Shown here: positions 27,276-36,443 of the stretch, in pieces
Layout of the letters: each line of letters starts with the position of its first letter
Position numbering within the stretch: position 1 is the stretch's first letter
NCBI RefSeq assembly: GCF_011082725.1
Contig: NZ_CP049715.1
Location: 2,232,001-2,296,000 of the forward strand
DNA from: Apibacter sp. B3706
GTDB taxonomy: Bacteria; Bacteroidota; Bacteroidia; Flavobacteriales; Weeksellaceae
Direction of reading: 5' to 3'
Length of the DNA stretch: 64,000 bases
Made by a program: the position numbers and the translations under genes
The notes under the pieces: model-generated
Told to the model about the DNA's origin: nothing
Seen by the model: only the letters and a program-made list of their open reading frames with translations
Databases searched by the model: none

Positions 27276-29453
27276 ATGAGAAATTTTTTGTTTTTTTTAT
27301 TATTTATATTTAATTGCCTGCCGATATGGTCTAAACAAATAGATCAGGAAGAAGCAAAACACATTGCTGAAAATTTTATAAATAATCAATTTTCAAACTT
27401 AAAGAGAAGTAATGGGTTTAAACTAGACTTAGTTTATACTGCAGAGAATGAAGTAAATAAGCTAAAGAAAAATCATTCCGAAAAGTATTATTATGTTTAT
27501 AATATTGGAGCAAATCAAGGCTTTATTATCATTTCAGCAGACGATATAAATTATCCGATCATAGGATATTCCAATTCCGGATATTATGATGCAGCTAATC
27601 TTCCGGAAAATTTCCAATCTTGGATGAAAACCGTTGAATTGGGTATGCAACAAGCTTTTGATAACTCAACCAAGCCTACCAAAGAAATTGAAAAGGAATG
27701 GGAATTATATAGAATTTCAAAAAAAAGCATCCCAACCAGACTTACCGCATTAGAACCGCTTATTAAAACAAAATGGAATCAAAGAACACCTTATAATAGT
27801 CAAATTCCTTATGAAGTTCTTACCGGTTGTGTAGCAACGGCTACCGCACAGATTATGAAATTTCATCAACACCCTAAAAAAGGAACAGGTATCATTCCGG
27901 CTTATCAGACCATAGACCCCAGTAACAATGTAACCTATAATATACAGCAGATAGATTTAAAGCAATACGAGTATGATTGGGCAAATATGTTAAATGAATA
28001 TTATAATTCACCTACTCTCAATTATACCAATGAACAAGCAAAGGCTGTAGGGCTATTAATGTATCATATAGGAGCAAGTGCCCAAATGAAATATGGAGTA
28101 AAAGAAAGCGGGACTTCAAGCCGGAAAGCTTTAAAGGCATTGTATACTTATTATGATTATGACAAAAGTATAGATTATATAATTCGAGGTAAATATTTCA
28201 GTAATTTAAATGAAATACCTATCAGTGATGAAGAATGGGAGGAGATAATAATAAAAGAATTAAATGAAGATAGACCCGTCTATTATTCAGGAAATACGGA
28301 CAAAAATTCTGGACATGCATTTGTTTGTGATGGATATGATTCCAACGGACTCTTACATTTTAATTTTGGATGGGGAGGAAATCAAGACGGATATTATAAT
28401 TCAAATGCCCCATTAGAATATAAATATGGCCAAAGTATAGGTATAAATATAAAACCCAATGAAGGAGGAGAAAAAGTAAATAAATATTTTGTAAATAAGC
28501 TTACAATTTCAACTAATAAAGTATATAAAGATGAATGTTTTGTAGAAAAACATGATTTATACAACATAAATATAGAAGATACGATTATATATAAAAATCA
28601 ATACATGGCTTTATATGATCTTAACAATACAATGGTAACTCTACTTAATGAAAGTACAAATCCGAATAATTTTAACAATAATTATTATACGCTAAACAGT
28701 ACTATTAAAGCAGGGAAGTATCGTTTAAAAGTAGTGGAAAAGAAAGGAGATGCGTATATACCAATTAAAACGGCTCAAAATGTAGATGATACAAGTATAA
28801 TAGAATTACTGGATGGTGTTAAATCGCATAACCTTAATTTATTAAATAATAAAGTTCTTACGGCTAACATAAAACAAGCTAAACCTAAAGATTACCTGCA
28901 AGTAGAATTTTCATTTGGAAATAATCGATGTAAACCTTTTAATGGAACGATAGCTTTAGCTTTGACTAATGATGAGGATAAATTGATCTATATTCTTGGA
29001 AAAGATTTAATAAATAATTTAAGAGAGGGTTATTACTATGGATCATATATAATTTCAGGTTACATACCGGATGATATTGCTAATGGAGCGTATCGAATCA
29101 GGATCTTTGCACGTGAAAATGATGGTCAAGAATGGCAATTGTTGGATGGGGCAGCCGTTAATTATCTTCCTCTAACCGTTGTAAATGGAAAACTGGGAAT
29201 AGAAGAACTAAAAAATGATACGAATGAGTTTCTAATCTACCCTAATCCGGTTAAAGATATTTTATATATCAAATCTGATTCAGAACAACAAATTAAATCC
29301 ATTTCAATTTTTGATTTTTCAGGTAAAGAAGTATTGCAAAGCAATATAGATCCTACTAATGGAGTAAATGTTAGCTCATTAAGTTCAGGAGCTTACATAA
29401 TAAAAATTAAAACGTCTAAAGAAATAAAGAAATATAAATTTATTAAAATATAA
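27276..29453 (+). CDS. C10 family cysteine protease (streptopain-like), T9SS cargo, copy 1
   Basis: A secreted papain-fold protease of 725 residues, taking the ATG at 27276; an upstream ATG (27213) adds 21 residues with no signal-peptide character. Order: signal peptide (MRNFLFFLLFIF), an inhibitory SpI-like prodomain (about 20-125, with YYYVYNIGANQGFIIISADD), the peptidase with C185 in TGCVATATAQIMKFH and H347 in SGHAFVCDGYD followed by HFNFGWGG, a long beta region (about 420-640), and a T9SS type-A sorting domain at the end (YPNPVKDILYIKS ... SGAYIIKIKT). So it is made as a zymogen, crosses the outer membrane by T9SS, and is anchored or released. It is about 80-85% identical to the next gene. 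Confidence 0.94.
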   Translation: MRNFLFFLLFIFNCLPIWSKQIDQEEAKHIAENFINNQFSNLKRSNGFKLDLVYTAENEVNKLKKNHSEKYYYVYNIGANQGFIIISADDINYPIIGYSNSGYYDAANLPENFQSWMKTVELGMQQAFDNSTKPTKEIEKEWELYRISKKSIPTRLTALEPLIKTKWNQRTPYNSQIPYEVLTGCVATATAQIMKFHQHPKKGTGIIPAYQTIDPSNNVTYNIQQIDLKQYEYDWANMLNEYYNSPTLNYTNEQAKAVGLLMYHIGASAQMKYGVKESGTSSRKALKALYTYYDYDKSIDYIIRGKYFSNLNEIPISDEEWEEIIIKELNEDRPVYYSGNTDKNSGHAFVCDGYDSNGLLHFNFGWGGNQDGYYNSNAPLEYKYGQSIGINIKPNEGGEKVNKYFVNKLTISTNKVYKDECFVEKHDLYNINIEDTIIYKNQYMALYDLNNTMVTLLNESTNPNNFNNNYYTLNSTIKAGKYRLKVVEKKGDAYIPIKTAQNVDDTSIIELLDGVKSHNLNLLNNKVLTANIKQAKPKDYLQVEFSFGNNRCKPFNGTIALALTNDEDKLIYILGKDLINNLREGYYYGSYIISGYIPDDIANGAYRIRIFARENDGQEWQLLDGAAVNYLPLTVVNGKLGIEELKNDTNEFLIYPNPVKDILYIKSDSEQQIKSISIFDFSGKEVLQSNIDPTNGVNVSSLSSGAYIIKIKTSKEIKKYKFIKI

Positions 29454-29489
29454 ATTTTACTTAAATTATCAGTAAAACATTTAAAATTT

Positions 29490-29524
29490 AAAAAAGGGTG
29501 AAGAATTTTCTTCACCCTTTTTTA
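29490..29524 (+). terminator. Terminator after C10 protease copy 1
   Basis: AAAAAGGGTGAAGAA and TTCTTCACCCTTTTTT pair with a short loop and a T-tract. It separates the two protease copies, so each is probably transcribed alone. Confidence 0.85.
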
Positions 29525-29686
29525 GTAGTTAAAAAAATTAATTTTATAAAATGAAAATTAATTAAAATTTAAGTATATTATTATGTAATTATATAATAAA
29601 TAATCATAATATATATTTTTTTTAAAAATAATTCAATAAATAATTATTTATTTTATTAAATTTGAAGATAACTGAAAAATTTTATT

Positions 29687-31873
29687 ATGAGAAAACTTTT
29701 ATTATCTATTTTACTATTATTTATATTTAGTAATTTACATTTATGGTCAAAACAAATAGATCAAGAAGAAGCAAAACGTATTGCAGAAAATTTTATTAAT
29801 AATCAATTTTCCAACCTAAAAAAAAGTCAAAGATTCCAATTACAATTAGTTTATACGGCAGAGAATGAAATAAATAACTTAAAGAAAAATCATTCTCAAA
29901 AATATTACTATGTTTACAACATTGGAGCAAATCAAGGCTTTATAATCATTTCAGCAGACGATATAAATTATCCGATTATAGGATATGCCAATTCCGGATA
30001 TTATGATGCAGCTAATCTTCCGGACAATTTCCAATCTTGGATGAAAACCGTAGAATTGGGTATGCAACAAGCTTTTGATAATTCAATCAAACCTACCAAA
30101 GAAATTGAAAAGGAATGGGAATTGTATAGAAATTCAAATAAGGGCATAAATACCAGGATTACTCCGCTGCAGCCTTTACTTAAAACAAAATGGAATCAAG
30201 ATGAGCCTTATAATAGTCAAATACCTTATAAAGTTTATACCGGTTGTGTAGCAACGGCTACCGCGCAGATTATGAAATTTTATCAATACCCTAACAAAGG
30301 AATTGGTATCATTCCGGCCTATCAGACCACAGACCCTAGTAACAATGCAATCTATAACATTCCACAGATAGATTTACAACAATACGAATATGATTGGTCT
30401 AATATGTTAAATGAGTATTATAATTCACCCACTACCAATTATACTAATGAGCAAGCAAAGGCTGTAGGGCTTTTAATGTATCATATAGGAGCAAGTGCTC
30501 AAATGAAATATGGAGTAAAAGCAAGTGGAACTTCTAGCGAGAAAGCATTAAAATCATTGTATACTTATTTTGGTTATGATAAAAGTATAGATTATATAAT
30601 AAGAGGTCGATATTATAATGGAAATTTTAATGAAATACCTATCAGTGATGAAGAATGGAATACTATCATAATAAAGGAATTAAATGAAGGTAGACCCGTC
30701 TATTATTCAGGAAGTACGGAAAATAGATCGGGACATGCATTTGTTTGTGATGGATACGATTCCAACGGACTCTTGCATTTTAATTTTGGATGGGGAGGAT
30801 ATCAAGATGGATATTACAATTCAAATGCCCCATTAGAATATAAATATGGCCAAAGTATAGGCATAAATATAAAACCCAATGAAGGAGGAGAAAAAGTCAA
30901 TAGATATTTTGTAAATAAGCTTTCGATTTCTAAAAATAAAGTATATAAAGATGAATGTTTTGTAGAAAAACATGATTTATACAACATAAGTATAGAAGAT
31001 ACCATTATATATAAAAATCAATATATGGCCTTATATGATCTTAACAATACAATGGTAACCCTACTTGATGAAAGTAATCATCCGTATAATTATAACAATA
31101 ATTATTATACGCTAAACAGTACTATTAAAGCGGGGAAGTATCGTTTAAAAGTTGTGGAAAAGAAAGGAGAGGCGTATATACCTGTTAAAACGGCTCAAAA
31201 TGTAGATGATACAAGTATAATTGAATTACTGGATGGTGTTAAATCGCATAATCTTAATTTATTAAATAATAAAAATCTTACGGCCAACATAAGACAAGCT
31301 AAACCTAAAGATTATCTTAGAGTAGAATTTTCATTTGAAAATAATCGATGTAAACCTTTTAATGGAAAAATAGTTTTAGCTTTGACTAATGAGAAGGATG
31401 AATTGCAATATATACTTAGAGAAAATTCAGTAAATAATTTCGGAGAAGGTCATTACTATGGATCATATATAATATCAGGTTACATACCAGATGATATAGT
31501 AAATGGAGCGTATCGAATCAGAATTTTTGCACGTGAAAATGATGGTCAAGAATGGCAATTCTTGGAAGGAGCAACCGTTAATTACCTTCCCCTAACCATT
31601 GTAAATGGCAAATTGGGAATAGAAGAGCTGAAAAATAAAACGAATGAATTTGTAATCTATCCTAATCCGGTTAAAGATATTTTATATATCAAATCTTATT
31701 CAGAACAACAAATTAAATCCATTTCAATTTTTGATTTATCAGGTAAAGAAGTATTGTGTAGCAATATAGATTCTTCTAATGAGGTAAATGTGAGTTCATT
31801 AAGTTCAGGGGCTTACATTATAAAAATTCAAACGTCTAAAGAAATAATGAAATATAAGTTTATTAAAAAATAA
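29687..31873 (+). CDS. C10 family cysteine protease (streptopain-like), T9SS cargo, copy 2
   Basis: A 728-residue tandem paralogue of the preceding gene with the same layout: signal peptide (MRKLLLSILLLFIF), prodomain, catalytic C187 (TGCVATATAQIMKFY) and H350 (SGHAFVCDGYD) with GWGG, middle beta region and a T9SS sorting domain (YPNPVKDILYIKS, YIIKIQT). Differences between copies are scattered substitutions rather than indels, apart from a few bases near RGRYYNGN, so the catalytic machinery of both looks functional. The 234-base gap between copies is extremely AT-rich and holds only the copy-1 terminator. The duplication is probably old enough to have diverged, recent enough for clear nucleotide similarity. 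Confidence 0.94.
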   Translation: MRKLLLSILLLFIFSNLHLWSKQIDQEEAKRIAENFINNQFSNLKKSQRFQLQLVYTAENEINNLKKNHSQKYYYVYNIGANQGFIIISADDINYPIIGYANSGYYDAANLPDNFQSWMKTVELGMQQAFDNSIKPTKEIEKEWELYRNSNKGINTRITPLQPLLKTKWNQDEPYNSQIPYKVYTGCVATATAQIMKFYQYPNKGIGIIPAYQTTDPSNNAIYNIPQIDLQQYEYDWSNMLNEYYNSPTTNYTNEQAKAVGLLMYHIGASAQMKYGVKASGTSSEKALKSLYTYFGYDKSIDYIIRGRYYNGNFNEIPISDEEWNTIIIKELNEGRPVYYSGSTENRSGHAFVCDGYDSNGLLHFNFGWGGYQDGYYNSNAPLEYKYGQSIGINIKPNEGGEKVNRYFVNKLSISKNKVYKDECFVEKHDLYNISIEDTIIYKNQYMALYDLNNTMVTLLDESNHPYNYNNNYYTLNSTIKAGKYRLKVVEKKGEAYIPVKTAQNVDDTSIIELLDGVKSHNLNLLNNKNLTANIRQAKPKDYLRVEFSFENNRCKPFNGKIVLALTNEKDELQYILRENSVNNFGEGHYYGSYIISGYIPDDIVNGAYRIRIFARENDGQEWQFLEGATVNYLPLTIVNGKLGIEELKNKTNEFVIYPNPVKDILYIKSYSEQQIKSISIFDLSGKEVLCSNIDSSNEVNVSSLSSGAYIIKIQTSKEIMKYKFIKK

Positions 31874-31896
31874 TTCATAAAATTTAATATATAAAT

Positions 31897-31932
31897 AAGC
31901 GTTTCCCAATAACCTAAAGGAAACGCTTTTTG
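31897..31932 (+). terminator. Terminator after C10 protease copy 2
   Basis: AAGCGTTTCC and GGAAACGCTTTTT pair around a 12-base loop, ending in T. Confidence 0.85.
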
Positions 31933-32027
31933 CTATAAAAAACTATATAAATTTGTAATGAAAATGTTTGAAATTTTATTTATATCACTGCATTACTAAT
32001 TAATAAATATCTCATTTAAAAAATCTG

Positions 32028-32035
32028 TATATTTG
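32028..32035 (+). promoter_or_regulatory. Probable -7 box of sucC
   Basis: TATATTTG matches TAnnTTTG, 56 bases upstream of the sucC ATG. A clear -33 TTTG is missing. Confidence 0.45.
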
Positions 32036-32091
32036 TCCTTATAGCATTTAAAAAATTGAAGTAGATTAATATAAATCTAAAGTAATAAGCC

Positions 32092-33285
32092 ATGAATTTA
32101 CATGAATATCAAGGAAAAGAAATACTTGCATCATTTGGAGTAAGAGTCCAAAGGGGAATAGTTGCTACTACACCGGAGAAAGCTGTAGAAGCAGCTAAAG
32201 AAATGAATGATCAAACAGGTACCAAATGGTGGGTGGTAAAAGCTCAGATTCATGCAGGAGGAAGAGGAAAAGGAGGAGGAGTTAAATTGGCAAAATCTTT
32301 GGATGAAGTTAAAGAAATCACCTCCGAAATCATAGGAATGAATCTAATCACTCCCCAAACACCTAAAAAAGGTAAGAAAGTTCATCAGGTATTTATTGCG
32401 GAAGATATGTATTATCCCGGAGAGGGTAAAATTGAAGAATTTTATATGTCTGTTTTATTAGACAGAGTGAAAGGAAAAAATGTAATTATATATTCTACAG
32501 AAGGAGGTATGGACATTGAAACGGTAGCAGAAAAAACTCCGTCACTTATATTTAATGAAGAAATAGACCCATCGGTTGGTTTACAAAATTTTCAAGCAAG
32601 AAAAATTGCTTTTAATCTCGGATTGTTCGGAGAGGCGTTTAAAAATATGGTAAAATTTGTGACTGCATTATATAAAGCTTATATAAAAAGCGATGCTACC
32701 TTATTCGAGATAAATCCAGTTTTAAAAACATCAGATAATCAAATTGCGGCAGTAGACGCAAAAGTTACCATTGATAGCAACGCTCTTTTCAGGCATCCAG
32801 AATATGTGAAATTAAGAGATATAAGAGAAGAAGATCCAACTGAAGTACTAGCAGGAGAGGCAGGATTAAATTTCGTAAAACTAGAAGGCAATGTAGGATG
32901 TATGGTAAACGGTGCCGGATTAGCTATGGCAACGATGGATATCATTAAACTTTCAGGAGGAGACCCGGCAAATTTTTTAGATGTTGGGGGAACTGCTGAT
33001 GCTGAAAGAGTAGAAAAAGCATTTAGAATAATTTTAGCGGATGATAGAGTACAAGCGATACTCGTAAATATATTTGGAGGTATTGTTCGTTGCGATCGAG
33101 TAGCGCAAGGCATTTTAGATGCCTATAAAAATATGAGTGATTTTATAAAAGTTCCAATCATAGTACGATTACAGGGAACTAATGCAGAAATAGCTAAAAA
33201 AATGATTGATGAAAGTGGATTAAAAGTTATATCTGCTCTTACCTTAGAAGATGCGGCAAATGAGGTTACAAAAGCTTTAGCATAA
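32092..33285 (+). CDS. sucC: Succinate-CoA ligase (ADP-forming) beta subunit
   Basis: TCA-cycle enzyme converting succinyl-CoA to succinate with NTP formation. The 397-residue protein begins MNLHEYQGKEILASFGV, has the ATP-grasp segment KAQIHAGGRGKGGGVKLA (about 50-67), LFEINPV and the C-terminal ligase domain with GGTADAERVEKAF, VNIFGGIVRCD and VPIIVRLQGTNAE. The alpha-subunit gene sucD is not adjacent: an MBL-fold gene lies downstream on the other strand, so the subunits are encoded apart. Confidence 0.97.
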   Translation: MNLHEYQGKEILASFGVRVQRGIVATTPEKAVEAAKEMNDQTGTKWWVVKAQIHAGGRGKGGGVKLAKSLDEVKEITSEIIGMNLITPQTPKKGKKVHQVFIAEDMYYPGEGKIEEFYMSVLLDRVKGKNVIIYSTEGGMDIETVAEKTPSLIFNEEIDPSVGLQNFQARKIAFNLGLFGEAFKNMVKFVTALYKAYIKSDATLFEINPVLKTSDNQIAAVDAKVTIDSNALFRHPEYVKLRDIREEDPTEVLAGEAGLNFVKLEGNVGCMVNGAGLAMATMDIIKLSGGDPANFLDVGGTADAERVEKAFRIILADDRVQAILVNIFGGIVRCDRVAQGILDAYKNMSDFIKVPIIVRLQGTNAEIAKKMIDESGLKVISALTLEDAANEVTKALA

Positions 33286-33302
33286 TCATAAAAATAAATA
33301 GT

Positions 33303-33333
33303 AAAAAAGGCTATCAATGGATAGCCTTTCTTT
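33303..33333. terminator. Terminator between sucC and the MBL gene
   Basis: AAAGGCTATC and GATAGCCTTT enclose a four-base loop; the flanking A- and T-rich runs let it serve both convergent genes. Confidence 0.8.
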
Positions 33334-33337
33334 ATTA

Positions 33338-34297
33338 TTATTGTAAAGGAGTCAAAAAGGGATAAGTTAACCATTGAAAGCTATTGGAATTTGTTTTTTT
33401 GACATAGCCAATACCCGGATAAGGAAGATGATAACCAAAAACAAGGGTTTTATCCCTGCTTAAAGTATCAAGAACGGAAATACGTGTTTTAACTGCCAAA
33501 TCAAAATTCCAGTCAAAAGATGTTCCCCATTCAGGATGTGGGAATAATAATACTCCATAATGAACTAAATCAGCAATATGGACCAATGATTCATTGTTGG
33601 AATAAATTGTTGAAATAATATGTCCCGGAGTGTGTCCCGGAGCTAATGAAAATGTAATGCAATTTAAAATGGTTTCCTTATCCTTGATAAATTTAATTTT
33701 CGATTTTATCGATTTTAATTTAGTACTGATTGCTTTAATACTTTCTTTTAATTCAGCTTCATTTCCTGATCGTTTAGACTTTGAAAAATCCTGTTTTTTA
33801 CCCGTCCAGAAATCATATTCTTTTTTAGTTAAATAAATAGTGGCATTCGGAAAAACCGGTTTATTATCGGCAACTAATCCTCCAATATGATCTAAATGAG
33901 CATGAGTAATCACAATATCTGTAATTTGTTCCGGTTTAATACCGACCACAGATAGGGCGTTAAGCAATTTTCCACCATTACCATTAATCTCTCCCGTTCC
34001 GGTGTCAAATAAAATTAAATGGTTATCCTTTTTTAATAATAATACATTTAAGGCCAATTTTAATTTATCGGTAGGTAAATAATTGTCTAAAAGTATTTTA
34101 TTAACATCTTCGGCTTTTGCTACAGGTGCTATTTCAGGTTGTACCGAGGGATTATAAAAGTAACCATCGGTAAGTAATACTCCTTGAATATCACCGATTT
34201 TCAAATTTTGGAATCCGGAATTATTAAAATTTTGAGCAGATGTAACCCCGGTAACAAAAAGGGTAAATACAATTAATTGATTTAAAAAGTTTTTCAT
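33338..34297 (-). CDS. MBL-fold metallo-hydrolase, exported
   Basis: The 319-residue protein carries an N-terminal signal peptide (MKNFLNQLIVFTLFVTGVTSAQ) and the zinc motif HAHLDHIGGL, followed by SLAPGHTPGHI and FGYHLPYPG. This is the lactonase/hydrolase-like branch of the metallo-beta-lactamase superfamily, with GTGEI also conserved. Possible roles include lactone or other ester cleavage in the periplasm, but nothing in the neighbourhood tells which. The stop codon lies a few bases from the shared terminator. Confidence 0.85.
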   Translation of the reverse strand: MKNFLNQLIVFTLFVTGVTSAQNFNNSGFQNLKIGDIQGVLLTDGYFYNPSVQPEIAPVAKAEDVNKILLDNYLPTDKLKLALNVLLLKKDNHLILFDTGTGEINGNGGKLLNALSVVGIKPEQITDIVITHAHLDHIGGLVADNKPVFPNATIYLTKKEYDFWTGKKQDFSKSKRSGNEAELKESIKAISTKLKSIKSKIKFIKDKETILNCITFSLAPGHTPGHIISTIYSNNESLVHIADLVHYGVLLFPHPEWGTSFDWNFDLAVKTRISVLDTLSRDKTLVFGYHLPYPGIGYVKKTNSNSFQWLTYPFLTPLQ

Positions 34298-34321
34298 ATT
34301 TAAAGGTTTTTAAAGATTTCA

Positions 34322-34840
34322 TTAGGAAGCTTTTAAAGTTAATATGGCTTTTTGTAAAATTAAGTTATTCGGAAAAGTTACCGGAAATCCATCATCGGTA
34401 CGTAGCACAACATAGAAAGCCTTAATATCTTCAACAGTTGCGGTGATTGGATTATCTTTATCAATAATTTTTATAATGTCTCCTATCCGAAATGGAACTG
34501 TGAAATAGATGATAAAACCCGCAGTTACATTGCTTAATAATGACCATTGGGCAAAAAAGGCGACACCTACAATTGCAAAAAAAGAGGCAAATGTAGCAAA
34601 TATCCATTCCGGAGTAACTCCCCATATGGTTATAAGAAGAACAAAGCCCAAAATATTAATTAATATACTTGAATATTTAATCACTACTCGTGTTCGTAAT
34701 TCTTTAATATGGGTATGATTACCATATTTTAAAATTATTTTATTTATAATAAGTTTTAAAAAATATATCCCCATAATAACAATTATAGTAGCTATTAATT
34801 GAAGGTGATAATCTTTAAAAAATTTACTTAATAATTCCAT
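34322..34840 (-). CDS. Small MscS-type mechanosensitive channel
   Basis: A 172-residue member of the MscS family. It has a short N-terminal helix pair, the pore-forming third helix (AFFAQWSLLSNVTAGFIIYFTVPF) and the start of the beta domain with RIGDIIKIID and DDGFPVTFPNNLILQ. It is much shorter than E. coli MscS (286 residues) and lacks most of the cytoplasmic cage, a form common in flavobacteria. Located 24 bases upstream of the MBL-fold gene on the same strand. Confidence 0.85.
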   Translation of the reverse strand: MELLSKFFKDYHLQLIATIIVIMGIYFLKLIINKIILKYGNHTHIKELRTRVVIKYSSILINILGFVLLITIWGVTPEWIFATFASFFAIVGVAFFAQWSLLSNVTAGFIIYFTVPFRIGDIIKIIDKDNPITATVEDIKAFYVVLRTDDGFPVTFPNNLILQKAILTLKAS

Positions 34841-35246
34841 TTTATATTATATCGTTTGTTTTGTTTGTAAATATTCTTTGTAAACTAGTTGTATGCTGTT
34901 GGAAAGGCATTTTTTTCTCAAAATAAAAAAATCAATACTACTTTTTTAGAAAAAAATGTTTAGCTTACTTTATATATACACATAAGTTTTAAGGCTCATT
35001 TAAAAAAAGAAATATTCTCCTAAGATGAAATGTCTTATTTACAATACATTATTTATTATTAATGATAAGTTCGGCATTATGGTATATAATTATTATGAAC
35101 TCGTTAAAACGAAGGCAAATTTACAAACAAAATTCATCAATTTTTATTTAATTTAGAACTAATTTATCAGATTATAAAAATTTAATACCGGGATATGTTG
35201 AATTATATTATTTCATACGGTATTTTAATTATAAAATTTTACATTG
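34841..35246. other. AT-rich intergenic region
   Basis: A stretch of over 400 bases separates the divergent mscS-like and prfB genes. I see only AT-rich sequence. On the minus strand TAAATTTG near 35116-35123 resembles a -7 box without a partner. Confidence 0.4.
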
Positions 35247-35254
35247 TATTTTTG
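35247..35254 (+). promoter_or_regulatory. Probable -7 box of prfB
   Basis: TATTTTTG fits TAnnTTTG, only 8 bases ahead of the prfB ATG, suggesting a very short leader. Confidence 0.4.
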
Positions 35255-35262
35255 TACTACTT

Positions 35263-36381
35263 ATGATTACTCAAGAAAATCTAAAAGAATTACAGACAAG
35301 GATAAACGATTTGTATGAATACTTAGAAATAGAAAAAAAGCAAGTAGAAATACAAAATGAAGAAGAAAAATCTGCAGATCCTTCATTTTGGGAAGATCCA
35401 AAAGAAGCAGAAAAAATATTAAAACAATTAAGAGCCAAAAAAAAATGGGTTGAAGAGTACCGGGAAATCCACGCACAATATGAAGACTTAGTGGTTTTAT
35501 ACGATTTTTTTAAATCAGGAGATGTTTCCGAAGATGAAATAAATTCTCATTATCAGACAGTTGTTACTTTGCTTGAAAATATAGAATTTAAAAATATGTT
35601 ATCATCTGAAGGAGACGATTTAAACGCTGTGATACAAATAACAGCAGGAGCAGGTGGTACCGAAAGCTGTGATTGGGCGAGTATGCTCATGCGTATGTAT
35701 ATTATGTGGGCAGAAAAACATAATTTTAAAGTGAAAGAGCTTAATTATCAGGCTGGAGATGTAGCAGGTGTAAAAACTGTAACATTAGAGATTGAAGGAG
35801 ACTATGCCTTTGGTTATTTAAAAGGAGAAAACGGAGTGCATCGATTGGTTCGAATTTCACCGTTCGATTCCAATGCAAAAAGACATACCTCTTTTGCTTC
35901 TGTGTATGTGTATCCTTTAGTAGATGAATCCATTGAGATTCAGATTAATCAAGCTTCGCTTTCATGGGATACGTTTCGTTCCAGTGGAGCCGGTGGACAA
36001 AATGTTAATAAAGTGGAAACAGGAGTTAGATTACGCTATAAATATAAAGATGATGACACAGCAGAAGAAAAAGAGATCATCATTGAAAATACAGAAAGTA
36101 GATCCCAACTACAAAATAAGGAAAAAGCATTGCAATTATTAAAATCACGCTTATTTGAAATTGAACTTGAAAAAAGAAATGCGAAACGCGATGAAATAGA
36201 GGCGGGTAAAATGAAGATAGAATGGGGAAGTCAGATAAGAAATTATGTAATGCAGCCCTATCGATTGATTAAAGATGTTCGAACAGGTACTGAAACTTCA
36301 GATGTTGACTCAGTTATGAATGGTAATATAGATGATTTTTTAAAGTCCTATTTAATGTTGATGGGACAGAGACCTCAATAA
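35263..36381 (+). CDS. prfB: Peptide chain release factor 2
   Basis: Reads UGA and UAA at the ribosome A site. The 372-residue protein has the RF2-specific tripeptide SPF (199-201, in RISPFDSNAKRH) and the peptidyl-hydrolysis GGQ (244-246, in SSGAGGQNVNKVE). Many prfB genes need a programmed +1 frameshift at about codon 25; here the frame is continuous through that place (RINDLYEYLEIEKKQ), so no frameshift is required. The start gives a full-length N-terminal domain. Confidence 0.97.
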   Translation: MITQENLKELQTRINDLYEYLEIEKKQVEIQNEEEKSADPSFWEDPKEAEKILKQLRAKKKWVEEYREIHAQYEDLVVLYDFFKSGDVSEDEINSHYQTVVTLLENIEFKNMLSSEGDDLNAVIQITAGAGGTESCDWASMLMRMYIMWAEKHNFKVKELNYQAGDVAGVKTVTLEIEGDYAFGYLKGENGVHRLVRISPFDSNAKRHTSFASVYVYPLVDESIEIQINQASLSWDTFRSSGAGGQNVNKVETGVRLRYKYKDDDTAEEKEIIIENTESRSQLQNKEKALQLLKSRLFEIELEKRNAKRDEIEAGKMKIEWGSQIRNYVMQPYRLIKDVRTGTETSDVDSVMNGNIDDFLKSYLMLMGQRPQ

Positions 36382-36413
36382 GATACGATAAAATAAAATT
36401 ATTTATATTTGTT

Positions 36414-36421
36414 TTTAATAA
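36414..36421 (+). promoter_or_regulatory. Probable -7 box of the SPFH gene
   Basis: TATATTTG sits 22 bases upstream of the ATG and matches TAnnTTTG. The -33 position is not clear. Confidence 0.45.
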
Positions 36422-36443
36422 AAATAAAAATATTTGATAAATT

